A stretch of 64,000 nt of DNA from Anaerolineales bacterium (GCA_030834895.1 JAUQXA010000064.1:1-64000), one strand, 5' to 3'; positions 34,382 to 44,383 are shown, counted from the stretch's first letter. The notes: a model not told the origin generated them from the sequence alone. Made by a program: numbers and translations.

Positions 34382-35338
34382 CTATTTCAACAACGTATCC
34401 AACTTCCCGCCATCATCGAAATGACTGCGGAAGCGCTGGACAAATTCCTGTTTGGTGTAACTATGGTTCTGCGTGCCGCGCTGTTCGAGACAGTATACAG
34501 CGGAAAGCGAGCCGATCTCGCCGCACAACTTCCAGTCGAAGCCACGCGCGTAGCCCGCAAGGAATCCGCCGCGGAAGGCATCGCCCACACCGGTGGGGTC
34601 AACAATCTCTTTTTCAGGAACGGTGGGGATGTGAACCGAGTCGGCGCCTGAATACAAGTCGGCCCCATCCTTGCCACGCGTGATGACCAGAATCTTGACG
34701 TGCTCCAAAACCTGGTCGAGGCTCCAGTCTGTCTTCTTGGAGATCAAGCCGAACTCGTAATCATTGCAGAAGAGGAACTGCGCGCCTTCCATGTCGCGGG
34801 CAAGTTCTGCACCTTCGAGTCGAAGCACCTGCTGGCTGGGGTCATACAAATAAGGGATGCCCAACTCGCGGCATTCAGCGGGGAATTTCATCATCGCATC
34901 GGGCGCACTGGGTGAGACGATTACCAGGTCGGGCTTTTTGTCCAAATTCTTGAGCGATTGTGTGGCAGAGTAGCCCATCGCGCCGGGATAGAACGAAGCG
35001 ATCTGGGCGGATGCCTGGTCGGTGGTGGCGAAGAAGGAAGCAGTAAATACGCCGGGGACGACTTTCATCAACGAAGTGTCCACGCCCTTGGACTCGAGCC
35101 AGGCGCGGTATTCGCCAAAGTCCTCGCCGACGGTTGCCATCACGCGCGGCTTTTCGCCAAGCAAAGCCATGGTGTATGCGATGTTCGGCGCGATGCCACC
35201 GCGTTGTTTGGACATGCCATCCACAAGAAATGAAAGGCTGATGGATCCCAAACGTTCGGGCAGAATTTGTTCCCTAAACAGACCGGGGAAGGTCATCAGG
35301 TAATCGTATGCAACGGAACCAGTTAATAATATATCCAT
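34382..35338 (-). CDS. PfkB family carbohydrate/adenosine kinase
   Basis: A 318-residue ribokinase-like kinase. Motifs: ILLTGSVAYDYLM at the start, GGIAPNIAYTMALLG, ITRGKDGADLY, and the C-terminal PfkB signature DPTGVGDAFRGGF with catalytic aspartate in GVGD. Position between mtnA and ahcY makes adenosine the most reasonable substrate, since AhcY releases adenosine and a kinase would turn it into AMP. Ribokinase or another sugar kinase remains possible. ATG at 35338 agrees with the family start. The 97-base gap to ahcY holds iterated GATTAGAG words. Confidence 0.85.
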   Translation of the reverse strand: MDILLTGSVAYDYLMTFPGLFREQILPERLGSISLSFLVDGMSKQRGGIAPNIAYTMALLGEKPRVMATVGEDFGEYRAWLESKGVDTSLMKVVPGVFTASFFATTDQASAQIASFYPGAMGYSATQSLKNLDKKPDLVIVSPSAPDAMMKFPAECRELGIPYLYDPSQQVLRLEGAELARDMEGAQFLFCNDYEFGLISKKTDWSLDQVLEHVKILVITRGKDGADLYSGADSVHIPTVPEKEIVDPTGVGDAFRGGFLAGYARGFDWKLCGEIGSLSAVYCLEQRGTQNHSYTKQEFVQRFRSHFDDGGKLDTLLK

Positions 35339-35464
35339 GTTTACTCGCAGAAAAAGGCGCACTCTTGCGAGTGCGCTGGGTTGTTTGACGCGCGTGAGTT
35401 TATCATGGGGTCTTTGGATTGTAAAGAAATTTATCGCATGAATTTTTATCACGCAACAAATCCA

Positions 35465-36505
35465 TTATTTCACAACACTTTTCAAATTCACATCAAACGG
35501 CGGATAGATCACTCCATTTTCGGTGACAATGCCACTGAGCAATCGGTTCGGAGTGACATCGAATGCGGGGTTGCGCGCTTTGGCATTTTTCGGCGCGATG
35601 GGCTCGCCGTGGAATTGAATACCCAGCACTTCATCCGCATCGCGTTCTTCGATGGGAATTAATCCGCCGTGCGCGAGAGACAGGTCAATGGTGGAGGTGG
35701 GGACAACAGAGTAGACAGGTACATTATTATCGTGGGCAGCAAGCGCCAGCATGTAGGAACCGATCTTGTTCGCCACATCTCCGTTGGCGGCGACGCGATC
35801 CCCGCCGAAGAGAACTTTTTGAGCTTTGCCGGCTCGCAAGAAATACCCCGACATATTGTCGCTGATGATTTCATAGGGAATTCCATATTGTTCCAACTCC
35901 CAGGCGGTGAGACGTGCCCCTTGCAAACGCGGGCGGGTCTCGTCCACCAGCACATGGATCTTCTTACCTTGTTCGTGGGCTGTGCGAATCACACCGAGAG
36001 CGGTTCCCCAATCCACAGTGGCAAGTGCGCCTGTGTTGCAGTGATGGATGATGGTATCTCCATCGCCGATCAACGCAGCCCCATGTTCTGCCATGCGTTT
36101 GTTGATCTCGACATCCTCGTTCGCAATCTTTTGTGCTTCAGCCAACACATACTGGCGCAGGTCGTTTGCAGTAAGAACATCTTTTACGGCGTCTGCATTA
36201 CGCAATACCCGGTCCATTGCCCATTCCAGGTTCACAGCAGTTGGACGTGACGATTTTAAAACGGCAGCAGACTTTTGCAAGTCACTTACCAAATCACCTG
36301 TGGAAGAAGCCCTGGATTCGAATCCCGCGAGAGCCAAGCCAAACGCGGCGGCGGCCCCGATGGCAGGCGCACCACGCACCACCATGTCGGTGATTGCACG
36401 GGCAACTTCTTTATGCCCACGATAAGAAACGACTTCAAAACGCGCAGGCAGGATGCGCTGGTCGATCATCTTCAATTCGTTGTTTTCCCAAAATACAGTT
36501 CGCAT
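35465..36505 (-). CDS. mtnA: S-methyl-5-thioribose-1-phosphate isomerase
   Basis: A 346-residue enzyme of methionine salvage that converts methylthioribose 1-phosphate to methylthioribulose 1-phosphate. Signature blocks: MVVRGAPAIGAAAAFGLAL, IHHCNTGALATVDWGTALGV with the catalytic cysteine, VDETRPRLQGARLTAWEL and VLFGGDRVAANGDVANKIG with the catalytic aspartate. An eIF2B-like fold member of initiation-factor type is less likely because all isomerase residues are kept. It is the first gene of the unit with the PfkB-type kinase and ahcY. No mtnP or other salvage genes are in the window. Confidence 0.95.
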   Translation of the reverse strand: MRTVFWENNELKMIDQRILPARFEVVSYRGHKEVARAITDMVVRGAPAIGAAAAFGLALAGFESRASSTGDLVSDLQKSAAVLKSSRPTAVNLEWAMDRVLRNADAVKDVLTANDLRQYVLAEAQKIANEDVEINKRMAEHGAALIGDGDTIIHHCNTGALATVDWGTALGVIRTAHEQGKKIHVLVDETRPRLQGARLTAWELEQYGIPYEIISDNMSGYFLRAGKAQKVLFGGDRVAANGDVANKIGSYMLALAAHDNNVPVYSVVPTSTIDLSLAHGGLIPIEERDADEVLGIQFHGEPIAPKNAKARNPAFDVTPNRLLSGIVTENGVIYPPFDVNLKSVVK

Positions 36506-36745
36506 GTTTTACTTTCTGAAATAACTAGGGTCTGTATGCACCATTCTTATGCGGTGCTGAAGATAGGAATAAAGAAGCCTGATCTTTATCAATAACATTC
36601 GATAAACACTTCACTCATTATGTTGATTTTACACCTATGTAACCAACTTTGAACGTTCCCAGCGTGGATATTTCGTCGCCCAAGAGACGGTCAACCGTTT
36701 GTCTCCTTTTATTTTTCTTTCATCCTGCCTTGCTACAATGGAGGA

Positions 36746-37624
36746 ATGAAATCGAAAAAGGTGTTCTGGTCTCTTTTTGCCGCCTTGCTGGGGACGGTGC
36801 TTGTGGTGGTAGGCTACTCCATGTTCAGCAGCGGACGTCCCGCGCCGGTGCCAGTCAAAGAGAAGATCATGAACGGCGTGACCTACATGCGGATTGTGAA
36901 ATACCTTCCACACTCGATGGTGGCGCATGTTTTAGTAATTGATAAGAAAATGGGGAAATTCCAGTTTATGGTCACACCGCCAGACGAGGTGGAAGGCGGT
37001 GTGCTCAAGGCGCGGACAACCTCGCAATTTCTAGAGGAGTTTGACGTGCAGGTGGCCATCAATGTGGATGGATTCTTCCCCTGGTGGTCGCGCAGCCCCG
37101 CTGATTATTATCCACATAGCGGGGAGCCGGTCACTCCCAACGGGTTCACAGCTTCCTTTGGGAAGAAATACGCTGACGGTTTGCAGGACATCCGTCCCGA
37201 ACCAACTTTGTACATCAGCCGCCGGGGCGAACTGACTTTCAACAATCCCCCGAGCAAGCTTTACCACGCGCTTTCCGGTGACCGCATGTTGATCCAGGGC
37301 GGCGAGATTATTCCCAGTTTGGACGATACCCAAATCGACCCGCGTACTGCCATCGGCATCAACCGCAATGGGAGGTTTACTTATCTGGTTGTAGTGGACG
37401 GCAGGCAGCCATTCTATAGCGAAGGCGCAACTTTTGTGGAACTGGCAGACCTGCTCAAGGAACTCGGCGCATTTTACGCCATGAGCCTTGACGGTGGCGG
37501 TTCATCCACGATGGTGATCGAAGGCGAGAATGGCAAGCCGGTCATTTTGAATTCCCCAATCGATAATTACATCCCGTTGCGCGAACGTCCCGTGGCAAAT
37601 CATTTGGGAGTGTATATAAAGTAA
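36746..37624 (+). CDS. Phosphodiester glycosidase family protein (NAGPA domain)
   Basis: A 292-residue exported protein. A membrane anchor (about 7-25) precedes a NAGPA-type domain (formerly DUF2233), with VAINVDGFFPWW, FTASFGKKYADG, RTAIGINRNGRFTYLVVVDGR and the diagnostic MSLDGGGSSTMVI near the end, closing with RPVANHLGVYIK. The family cleaves N-acetylglucosamine phosphodiesters or related wall linkages. GGAGGA directly precedes ATG, and TACAAT six bases upstream is a promoter-like box. It is convergent with the histidine kinase gene. Confidence 0.9.
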   Translation: MKSKKVFWSLFAALLGTVLVVVGYSMFSSGRPAPVPVKEKIMNGVTYMRIVKYLPHSMVAHVLVIDKKMGKFQFMVTPPDEVEGGVLKARTTSQFLEEFDVQVAINVDGFFPWWSRSPADYYPHSGEPVTPNGFTASFGKKYADGLQDIRPEPTLYISRRGELTFNNPPSKLYHALSGDRMLIQGGEIIPSLDDTQIDPRTAIGINRNGRFTYLVVVDGRQPFYSEGATFVELADLLKELGAFYAMSLDGGGSSTMVIEGENGKPVILNSPIDNYIPLRERPVANHLGVYIK

Positions 37625-37690
37625 TAAAGGGTGCGTTGCACCATACACGAGTGGCTTTATCCCATTGACAAAGATGCGACGCACATTACT

Positions 37691-39955
37691 TTACATCCCA
37701 AACTTCATCGACTCGCTCACTTTTTGCTTTTCGTTTTCTTCCAATTTGCCCAGTGGCAAAATCATGTGGAACTGACTGCCGGGGAAATTGATCTCATCGT
37801 AGCCGGGGCTTTCCACCCAAATCCGTCCACCGTGAGCTTCGACAATGCCCTTGGCAAGGGCCAACCCCAACCCCGCGCCGCCACCTTTGAAGCGTGTCTT
37901 GCTGGTGGAATGTTTGCCCAAATCACCTGGTTGATAAAACTTGGTGAAGATGACCTCGCGGAAGGTCGGGTCCACGCCCACGCCTGTATCGCTGAAAATC
38001 AACTCGACCCCGCCGTTTGGCAGGTCAATAATAGGCGGGATGCCGTGTCCCGTGACCGTGATCTTCCCATTGTTTGGCGTGAACTTCACTGCGTTGCGGA
38101 TGATGTGATGGAATAACTTTCGCAGCAGGTTTGGGTCCGCTTTGACCGTCGGCAGCTTGGGGAGTTCCATCGTGAGCGACTGCTTGCGTTGCTTGATCGA
38201 ATCAGTCTGCTCGAGACAAATCTCCTTGATAAGATGTCCCAACTCCACAGGCTGGAGATGCGGCTTGAGCGAACGCGCGTCGATCTGGGCGATGTCGAAC
38301 ATCGAGTCCATGACCTCGTGCAGGCGCAGCGTGCCCTCCTGAATCTTTTCCATGATGAACTTGAAGTTCGGGTCGAGGCCGGGATTCTCCAACAGCATTT
38401 CGCTGTAGCCTTTGATGACCGTCAGCGGGGTGCGGAGTTCATGTGAGGCAATGCTGATGAAGTCGGACTTCGCCTGGTCGATGCGTTCGAGGTCGCGGTT
38501 GTTCTTCTCCAATGCGCGCCGCGCCTGGCGCAGTTCATTGTTCAGCCGCATTAAATTGTCCACCAGACGGGCATTTTCCAAAGCCACCGCTGTCTGACTG
38601 GCATGAGCGCTTAAGGTGACGAGATCTTCCTTTGTATAACGATTGCCGCTAAGTTTGGGACCAAACGCCAGCAAACCGATCCACTGTTTCTTGGCAAAGA
38701 TGGGGATGTACACCTCAGCCTGCAACCTGCTGAACCACTCCCGCTCGAAGGGAGAAGCGGCCCGGTAGGCGGGGAGCAGGTCGAGGTCATATTGCAGAAG
38801 CGGACGCTGTTCGCGTATAAAGTACGAAGCGATGATTCCGTTCTCGTCCAGTTCCACTGCCACCATCTGTCTTTCCTCCGGACTGCGGGCGGAGCGCAGA
38901 CGATATGTTTTTCGCCCGTCCGCTTGGCGGTCGCCATCCACGAGAAAGAGGAATCCGCGCTCGATCTGCATCGCTTCGAGGATGATACCGACGGCAATGC
39001 TTGCAAGCCGGTCCATATCGAGGATGTTGCTGATGCTCTCGCTATATTGATGAATGGTGCGGCTCGCGTCGTATTGGTCACCCTTCGTCCAGTTGTTGAT
39101 AGTGCGTGAGACCAGTCCCAAAAGCGGGGCAAAGATCATGGTCAATAGAAGTGCGATTAGTCCGCCCGCAAGTAATGGATTGATGTTCTTGAAAACAGCT
39201 TGCAGTAACAGAACTCCGCCCGCATAAAAACCGACGATAACAGCGGCGATGGAAATATAAACCAGCACGCGCCGGATGATCTGTTTCAAGTCGGGGACGT
39301 TGTGCGTGCTGATCACATAGGCCGCCAGCGCGGCAACAAACAGGCGCGGGGGCTGGCCGGGGATGATTACATTCGAGAAGAGCAAAACGTCATTGACGAA
39401 CGTAAGAAAGAGGGCGAACCACCAATAGTTCAGGCGGTTGCGGAATAAGACCTGACGGGCTTCCTTGTTCCCATTCGCAACCGCGATGACAAAGCCAATC
39501 GAAAAGAACAGCCACCACAACACAGACCACGCGGGACCGAGGCGCGAACGCAACAGGGTCTGGCTGCCGTTTGTCCAAAGCGCGTCAGGCAGATTGAAGG
39601 CGTTGGTCAGGATAAGGGCAAGCCCAAGCGCCCAGACTGTCCACACCCCCACCCATATCCACCAGTTTTCGCGTTTGAGAAAGGTTTGGAGCGCCAGCAT
39701 CAGGGTTGCGATCAACATCAAGGAAATATGAATTTGGATTTCCTGAAATGCTGTCACACCACTGCTTGAAGTTTGCCCATTGCGCCAGATGGCTTCGGCA
39801 ACGGTCAGCGCCAACGCCAGCAGCGAGTAGGCTGCCGCAAACCAATTGGACATCCCATGGTCTTCATCCCGCCGCTGGATGACAAAGAAAATAACAGGCA
39901 AATACAACGCCCCAAGCAGGAGCAGCAATACAAATTGTGCCAGTGATATGTTCAT
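37691..39955 (-). CDS. Sensor histidine kinase with 7TM sensor and GAF domain
   Basis: A 754-residue membrane kinase. The N-terminus holds about eight hydrophobic helices (1-280), a 7TM-type histidine kinase sensor. A GAF domain (about 320-455) and a coiled coil (NNELRQARRALEKNNRDLER) follow. The phosphoacceptor is in SHELRTPLTVIKGYSEML. The ATPase domain has the N box (HHIIRNAVKFTPNNG), G1 (FSDTGVGVD) and G2 (GGGAGLGLALAKGIVEAHGG). All catalytic motifs are intact. There is no response regulator next to it; the nearest one, at 47462, lacks its phosphoacceptor. Signal unknown. Confidence 0.92.
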   Translation of the reverse strand: MNISLAQFVLLLLLGALYLPVIFFVIQRRDEDHGMSNWFAAAYSLLALALTVAEAIWRNGQTSSSGVTAFQEIQIHISLMLIATLMLALQTFLKRENWWIWVGVWTVWALGLALILTNAFNLPDALWTNGSQTLLRSRLGPAWSVLWWLFFSIGFVIAVANGNKEARQVLFRNRLNYWWFALFLTFVNDVLLFSNVIIPGQPPRLFVAALAAYVISTHNVPDLKQIIRRVLVYISIAAVIVGFYAGGVLLLQAVFKNINPLLAGGLIALLLTMIFAPLLGLVSRTINNWTKGDQYDASRTIHQYSESISNILDMDRLASIAVGIILEAMQIERGFLFLVDGDRQADGRKTYRLRSARSPEERQMVAVELDENGIIASYFIREQRPLLQYDLDLLPAYRAASPFEREWFSRLQAEVYIPIFAKKQWIGLLAFGPKLSGNRYTKEDLVTLSAHASQTAVALENARLVDNLMRLNNELRQARRALEKNNRDLERIDQAKSDFISIASHELRTPLTVIKGYSEMLLENPGLDPNFKFIMEKIQEGTLRLHEVMDSMFDIAQIDARSLKPHLQPVELGHLIKEICLEQTDSIKQRKQSLTMELPKLPTVKADPNLLRKLFHHIIRNAVKFTPNNGKITVTGHGIPPIIDLPNGGVELIFSDTGVGVDPTFREVIFTKFYQPGDLGKHSTSKTRFKGGGAGLGLALAKGIVEAHGGRIWVESPGYDEINFPGSQFHMILPLGKLEENEKQKVSESMKFGM

Positions 39956-40008
39956 GGTGAATATAAAGATTTTACCCGAAAAATTCTTAATGGGTTATCA
40001 TTGTTATT

Positions 40009-42999
40009 ATGCTAACCACTCGCGCATCCCGTCTCAAGTACACTTTCGCCGCGGACTTCTTCCGCCCGGACGGACATGTGATCCTCTCCGATCTTGCCAC
40101 CGCCCGAGCCTTTGCCGCACAAATGTCAGCGCATCGTTCGGACCCGGTTTCCGCCGCCGACTTGTATGCGCTTTCCCTGCTCGATGAGGCATATCACATC
40201 CTCCTCAAGCATTTTTATGGCAGATACACAGGCGTGATGGGACGCGCCATGGGGATGTTGCAATCCAGCCTTGGCTCGAAGTACGACCTCACGCTGGGCA
40301 AGTTCACCGAGGAATATCCACCGATGGCGGTTTTTCGCGGAGAGATGACGGCGGGCGTGTATCTTTCCAAGGCGCCAAATGCCAGCGACTTCGGGCGTGG
40401 CGTGAGAGCGGCGACTATCGAAGAGATGCTGCTAGTCAACAACTCGAACAATAATCCCGCCTTGAAACGCTATAAGGATTTGTTCGATGAATCGGTGATG
40501 AAGGGTTCCGCCTACAAGGAGTTCGTGCAATCCCTGATGACCTTCTATTCGCAGCAGCCAGGGCTTGGGAATGGCGTGCCGGGCTCGGGTGAGTCCATCA
40601 CGGAGATTCTCCTTGCCCCAGTCAAAGCATCTCCCGATTCGCTTGAAGGGCAGCTGCGTTTCATCATCGAGAAGTGGGGATACCTGCTTGGCGAGACCTT
40701 CTCGCTTCACCTCCTGCGCGGGCTGGATTACTTGCACGAAGATATCATTCGCAAACAAGGGCCCATTGACTCACAAAAAACCGAGACCTTTGTACCAGTT
40801 TATTCGGGCGGGGAATATGCCGAGTACGAACGTTACAGCGTGGACAAGGATTGGATGCCGCGCCTGGTGCTGATCGCCAAGAACACTTATGTCTGGCTCT
40901 CGCAACTCTCGAAGAAATATCAGCGTGATATTGTCACCCTTGACCAAATCCCCGATGAAGAATTGGACTTGCTTGCCTCACGCGGATTCACCGGCTTGTG
41001 GCTGATCGGGCTCTGGGAGCGCAGTCGCGCCAGTCAGCGGATCAAACAACGCATGGGACAGCAGGATGCGGTGGCTTCGGCGTACTCGCTTCACGCGTAT
41101 GACATCGCCAATGACCTCGGCGGTTGGGACGCGTTGAACAACCTCCGCTCCCGTGCCTGGGGCCGCGGTCTTCGACTCTCCGCCGATATGGTTCCCAACC
41201 ACATGGGCATCGACTCGGCCTGGGTCATCGAACATTCCGGCTGGTTCCTATCTTCTCCATTCCCGCCGTATCCTTCTTATACCTTCAATAGCGAAAATCT
41301 TTCCAGTGACTCTCGCGCTGCGATTGTCCTCGAAGACCATTACTATAATCATTCGGACGCCTCGGTTGTTTTCAAACTGCACAATTACCGCACCAACGAC
41401 ACCAAATACATCTATCACGGCAACGATGGCACATCCTTCCCGTGGAATGACACCGCCCAGTTGGATTACACCAACCCCGTTGTGCGCGAAGCGGTCATTC
41501 AGGTGATTTTGCACGTCGCACGGAATTTTCCCATCATCCGTTTCGACGCGGCGATGACCCTTGCCAAGAAGCACATCCAGCGCTTATGGTTCCCTGAGCC
41601 AGGCGCGGGCGGAGCGATTCCGTCCCGTTCACAATACGGCATGACCAAGTTTGAGTTCGACGAAAAGATTCCCGAAGAATTCTGGCGCGAGGTCGTTGAC
41701 CGTGTTGCGAAGGATGTCCCCGACACGCTTTTGCTTGCCGAAGCCTTCTGGCTGATGGAGGGTTATTTTGTCCGCACGCTGGGGATGCACCGCGTCTACA
41801 ACTCGGCATTCATGCACATGCTGCGTGACGAGGACAATGCCAAATATCGCCTTGCCATCAAGAGCACGCTGGAGTTTGATCCGCAAATTCTCAAGCGTTA
41901 CGTCAACTTCATGAACAATCCCGATGAGAAGACGGCCATCGAGCAATTCGGCGATGGCGACAAATACTTTGGCATCTGCACGGTTCTTTCCACCCTGCCC
42001 GGATTGCCGATGTTCGGACATGGACAAGTTGAAGGCTTCAAAGAAAAATATGGGATGGAATTTCGCTGGCCCAAGTGGGATGAGAGTCCCAACGATGGGC
42101 TGATTCGCGGTCACGAATGGCGGATCTTCCCACTCCTCCACCGCCGCTACCTGTTTGCCGATGTGGAGCAATTCCAACTCTATGATTTTTATGCCCCCAA
42201 TGGCAGTGTGGATGAAAACGTCTTTGCCTACTCCAACCGCTTCAACGAAGAGCGCGGATTGATCATTTATCACAACAAGTTTTCCGACACGAGGGGTTGG
42301 ATCAAAACCTCCGCCGCCGCGCTGGACAAAGGCTCAGGCAAACTTGTCCAAAAGAACCTTGCCAGCGCCCTTGGCCTGCCGCGCATGGGTTACGTCATCT
42401 TCAAGGATTATGTCAGCCAATTGGAATATATCCGCTCGTGCAAAGAGTTATGGGACAAGGGACTATATGTTGAGCTGGGTGCTTATCAATGTCACGCCTT
42501 CATGGACTGGCGCTTCGTCGGTGACAACGAATGGAAGACCATCTGTGAGCAATTGAATGGGGCAGGGGTCCAGTCCTTACAGGACGAGTGGCGAAAACGC
42601 TTTAGCATTGTGGAACACATCAAGGTTGAAGAAAAGCCTGTCAAGGCAAAGAAGGGACGTACGGTTCGCAAACACGGATCGAAGGGATTGGGTATTCAGT
42701 CCACGCAGGATGGGTGGAAAAAACTCTCCAGCGTGACGGAAGAAGAAGAAAAGCCCGTCAAGCCGAAGAAGGCGCGTGCAGGGAGCAAAGTCACGGCAAA
42801 GACAAAGAAAGTGGAAAGTAAAAAGGTGCCTGCGATAAAACCAGCCAAAATCAAACCTGCAAAGACTCCTGTTGTAAAGAAAGCGCCTGTTGCGAAACCA
42901 GCGCCGAAGGTGAAGAAGGTTGTTCCTGCAAGGGCAAAGCCTGCGAAGGATGCAAAAAAGACTACGGTTAAAAAGAAACCCACGCCAAAGAAGGGTTAG
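40009..42999 (+). CDS. GH13 alpha-amylase-family protein with a lysine-rich C-terminal tail
   Basis: A 996-residue protein. Residues 1-310 are a helical N-terminal region without a match I know. The GH13 barrel follows, with region I LSADMVPNHMG, region II IRFDAAMTLAKKH (nucleophile Asp) and region III LLLAEAFWLME (acid/base Glu). Region IV is unusual, FMNNPDEKTA rather than NHD, but keeps an aspartate. It may act on intracellular glucans. From about 852 two similar 40-residue units (GVQSLQDEWRK, GIQSTQDGWKK) lead into a Lys/Pro/Ala tail resembling histone H1. No signal peptide. TATCAT lies seven bases before ATG. Confidence 0.88.
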   Translation: MLTTRASRLKYTFAADFFRPDGHVILSDLATARAFAAQMSAHRSDPVSAADLYALSLLDEAYHILLKHFYGRYTGVMGRAMGMLQSSLGSKYDLTLGKFTEEYPPMAVFRGEMTAGVYLSKAPNASDFGRGVRAATIEEMLLVNNSNNNPALKRYKDLFDESVMKGSAYKEFVQSLMTFYSQQPGLGNGVPGSGESITEILLAPVKASPDSLEGQLRFIIEKWGYLLGETFSLHLLRGLDYLHEDIIRKQGPIDSQKTETFVPVYSGGEYAEYERYSVDKDWMPRLVLIAKNTYVWLSQLSKKYQRDIVTLDQIPDEELDLLASRGFTGLWLIGLWERSRASQRIKQRMGQQDAVASAYSLHAYDIANDLGGWDALNNLRSRAWGRGLRLSADMVPNHMGIDSAWVIEHSGWFLSSPFPPYPSYTFNSENLSSDSRAAIVLEDHYYNHSDASVVFKLHNYRTNDTKYIYHGNDGTSFPWNDTAQLDYTNPVVREAVIQVILHVARNFPIIRFDAAMTLAKKHIQRLWFPEPGAGGAIPSRSQYGMTKFEFDEKIPEEFWREVVDRVAKDVPDTLLLAEAFWLMEGYFVRTLGMHRVYNSAFMHMLRDEDNAKYRLAIKSTLEFDPQILKRYVNFMNNPDEKTAIEQFGDGDKYFGICTVLSTLPGLPMFGHGQVEGFKEKYGMEFRWPKWDESPNDGLIRGHEWRIFPLLHRRYLFADVEQFQLYDFYAPNGSVDENVFAYSNRFNEERGLIIYHNKFSDTRGWIKTSAAALDKGSGKLVQKNLASALGLPRMGYVIFKDYVSQLEYIRSCKELWDKGLYVELGAYQCHAFMDWRFVGDNEWKTICEQLNGAGVQSLQDEWRKRFSIVEHIKVEEKPVKAKKGRTVRKHGSKGLGIQSTQDGWKKLSSVTEEEEKPVKPKKARAGSKVTAKTKKVESKKVPAIKPAKIKPAKTPVVKKAPVAKPAPKVKKVVPARAKPAKDAKKTTVKKKPTPKKG

Positions 43000-43065
43000 A
43001 AAGAAATTCTCCGTTCAAATTCGTGTGGTAGTGATGACTTGTCGGCTCAAATAAAGCGGTCGAGA

Positions 43066-44334
43066 CTACAGCCCGCACGCGCTTTTTGATTCGATCATCC
43101 AGGTTCCTCGGCTTTCATCTCGAATGAGGCAATATTGACGATTTTCTAACGAATACCATGAACTGGATCGGAACCACATTTCAGGAGTGGATACGATGGC
43201 TTTGGTTGAGGTAATGTATGTTGTGTTTAGAACGGGTCGCTTCCATTCTACGACCTTGTCCCAGGTAGCTTTCCAATCGTCAAAGCCGGCTGGATTATTT
43301 CTCTCTTTGAATGTTTCTGTTAGAAGGGACCATGCAAGATTATAGTTTCGCTTATAAATAACAGTTTCGAAATAGAAAATGAGAAATTGATCCGGTTCTT
43401 GAGGGGAAAATGGGGTAACCGTGGCTGTCGGTGTAATTGTTGGCGTTGGCGTAAAGGTAGGAGTTTCGGTAGGGATATTTATTGTGGCAGTGGATGTGGG
43501 AATCGTTTCAGTGGGGACATCCGCAGTGGCAGTTGAAGTAGGTGAAACGAAGGTGTTAGTAGGAATCACAGGGTTTGATGTTTTTGGGGCGGTAGGAGTT
43601 GGTTTTGTGCTCATTTGGTCGAAAATGTAATACCCCCCTCCTAGGCAAATAATCAATAAAAACGAAATACCAATAATGATAGGTATTAACTTTGACATCA
43701 AAGCCTTTGGCTGTTTTTGTTGAATTGGCGCTTTGTCCTTTATTGGTTGGGCAGGATGGACCTGTTGAGCTTGGCGAGCCAATTGCTCTTTCTCCCGGGC
43801 TGCCCGGACGGCCTCAGCCCTTTGACGAGCCAAACGTTCTGCATCGGTTGGCGATGGAGCTTTACTTTCACGTGGATCTTTGGCTTTTTCCCCCAAAGTG
43901 TCTGCAGGAATGGCTTGGTTTGGACCCGTTGGCTCATTCAAGAGCTTTCTCAGGAGTTGTTTAGCCAGTTCAATGCCTTCGTTATAAGATATGTGTGTAA
44001 AATCCACATATTGAAACCGCCTTAATCGAAACGGCACATTTGCATTTTCCAATAATACCGGAAGAATCCGCTTGTTGCTGTCAATGGCAAAGCCAATTTC
44101 GTCTTTTACATTGTTGGATGCGATGGATTTTGGCGTTAGAATCACCATGAAGATTTCGGATTCCATTAATGCCTTTTCCACTTCATCGTCCCAACGGGCC
44201 CCGGTAGGAATATCCAACTGGTCGAGCCAGATGAGGAAGCCCGAAGATCTCAATTCCTTTGCCAGAGCTAATGCAAACTCTTTGTCTCCCCGCGAGTAAC
44301 TAATAAAAGTGAGCCGTTGCTTTTCGGTAGCCAT
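43066..44334 (-). CDS. Membrane-anchored TIR-domain protein
   Basis: A 422-residue protein. Residues 6-135 are a TIR domain: TFISYSRGDKEFALALAKEL, a WLDQLDIPTGARWDDEV loop, and MVILTPKSIASNNVKDEIG, where Glu79 matches the NADase glutamate of bacterial TIRs. A charged helix (163-190) precedes one membrane helix (216-237). Outside lies a Thr/Pro-rich linker (243-312) and a globular domain (about 313-422) resembling NTF2-like/DUF4878 folds (FYFETVIYKRNYNLAWSLL). So a cytosolic TIR is tied to an external sensor-like domain. AAGGAGG supports the ATG at 44334. A defence or signalling role is inference. Confidence 0.85.
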   Translation of the reverse strand: MATEKQRLTFISYSRGDKEFALALAKELRSSGFLIWLDQLDIPTGARWDDEVEKALMESEIFMVILTPKSIASNNVKDEIGFAIDSNKRILPVLLENANVPFRLRRFQYVDFTHISYNEGIELAKQLLRKLLNEPTGPNQAIPADTLGEKAKDPRESKAPSPTDAERLARQRAEAVRAAREKEQLARQAQQVHPAQPIKDKAPIQQKQPKALMSKLIPIIIGISFLLIICLGGGYYIFDQMSTKPTPTAPKTSNPVIPTNTFVSPTSTATADVPTETIPTSTATINIPTETPTFTPTPTITPTATVTPFSPQEPDQFLIFYFETVIYKRNYNLAWSLLTETFKERNNPAGFDDWKATWDKVVEWKRPVLNTTYITSTKAIVSTPEMWFRSSSWYSLENRQYCLIRDESRGTWMIESKSACGL

Positions 44335-44383
44335 GTTAGCCTCCTTATGCACAAGAAACCCTACCCCAATATTCCTTTTTCTT

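Noticed and set aside
36683..36705. GAGACGGT...GTCTC hairpin before the NAGPA gene
   Set aside because: Only five strong pairs; a T-rich tail follows but no plus-strand gene ends upstream. It resembles the GGTCTC family only superficially.
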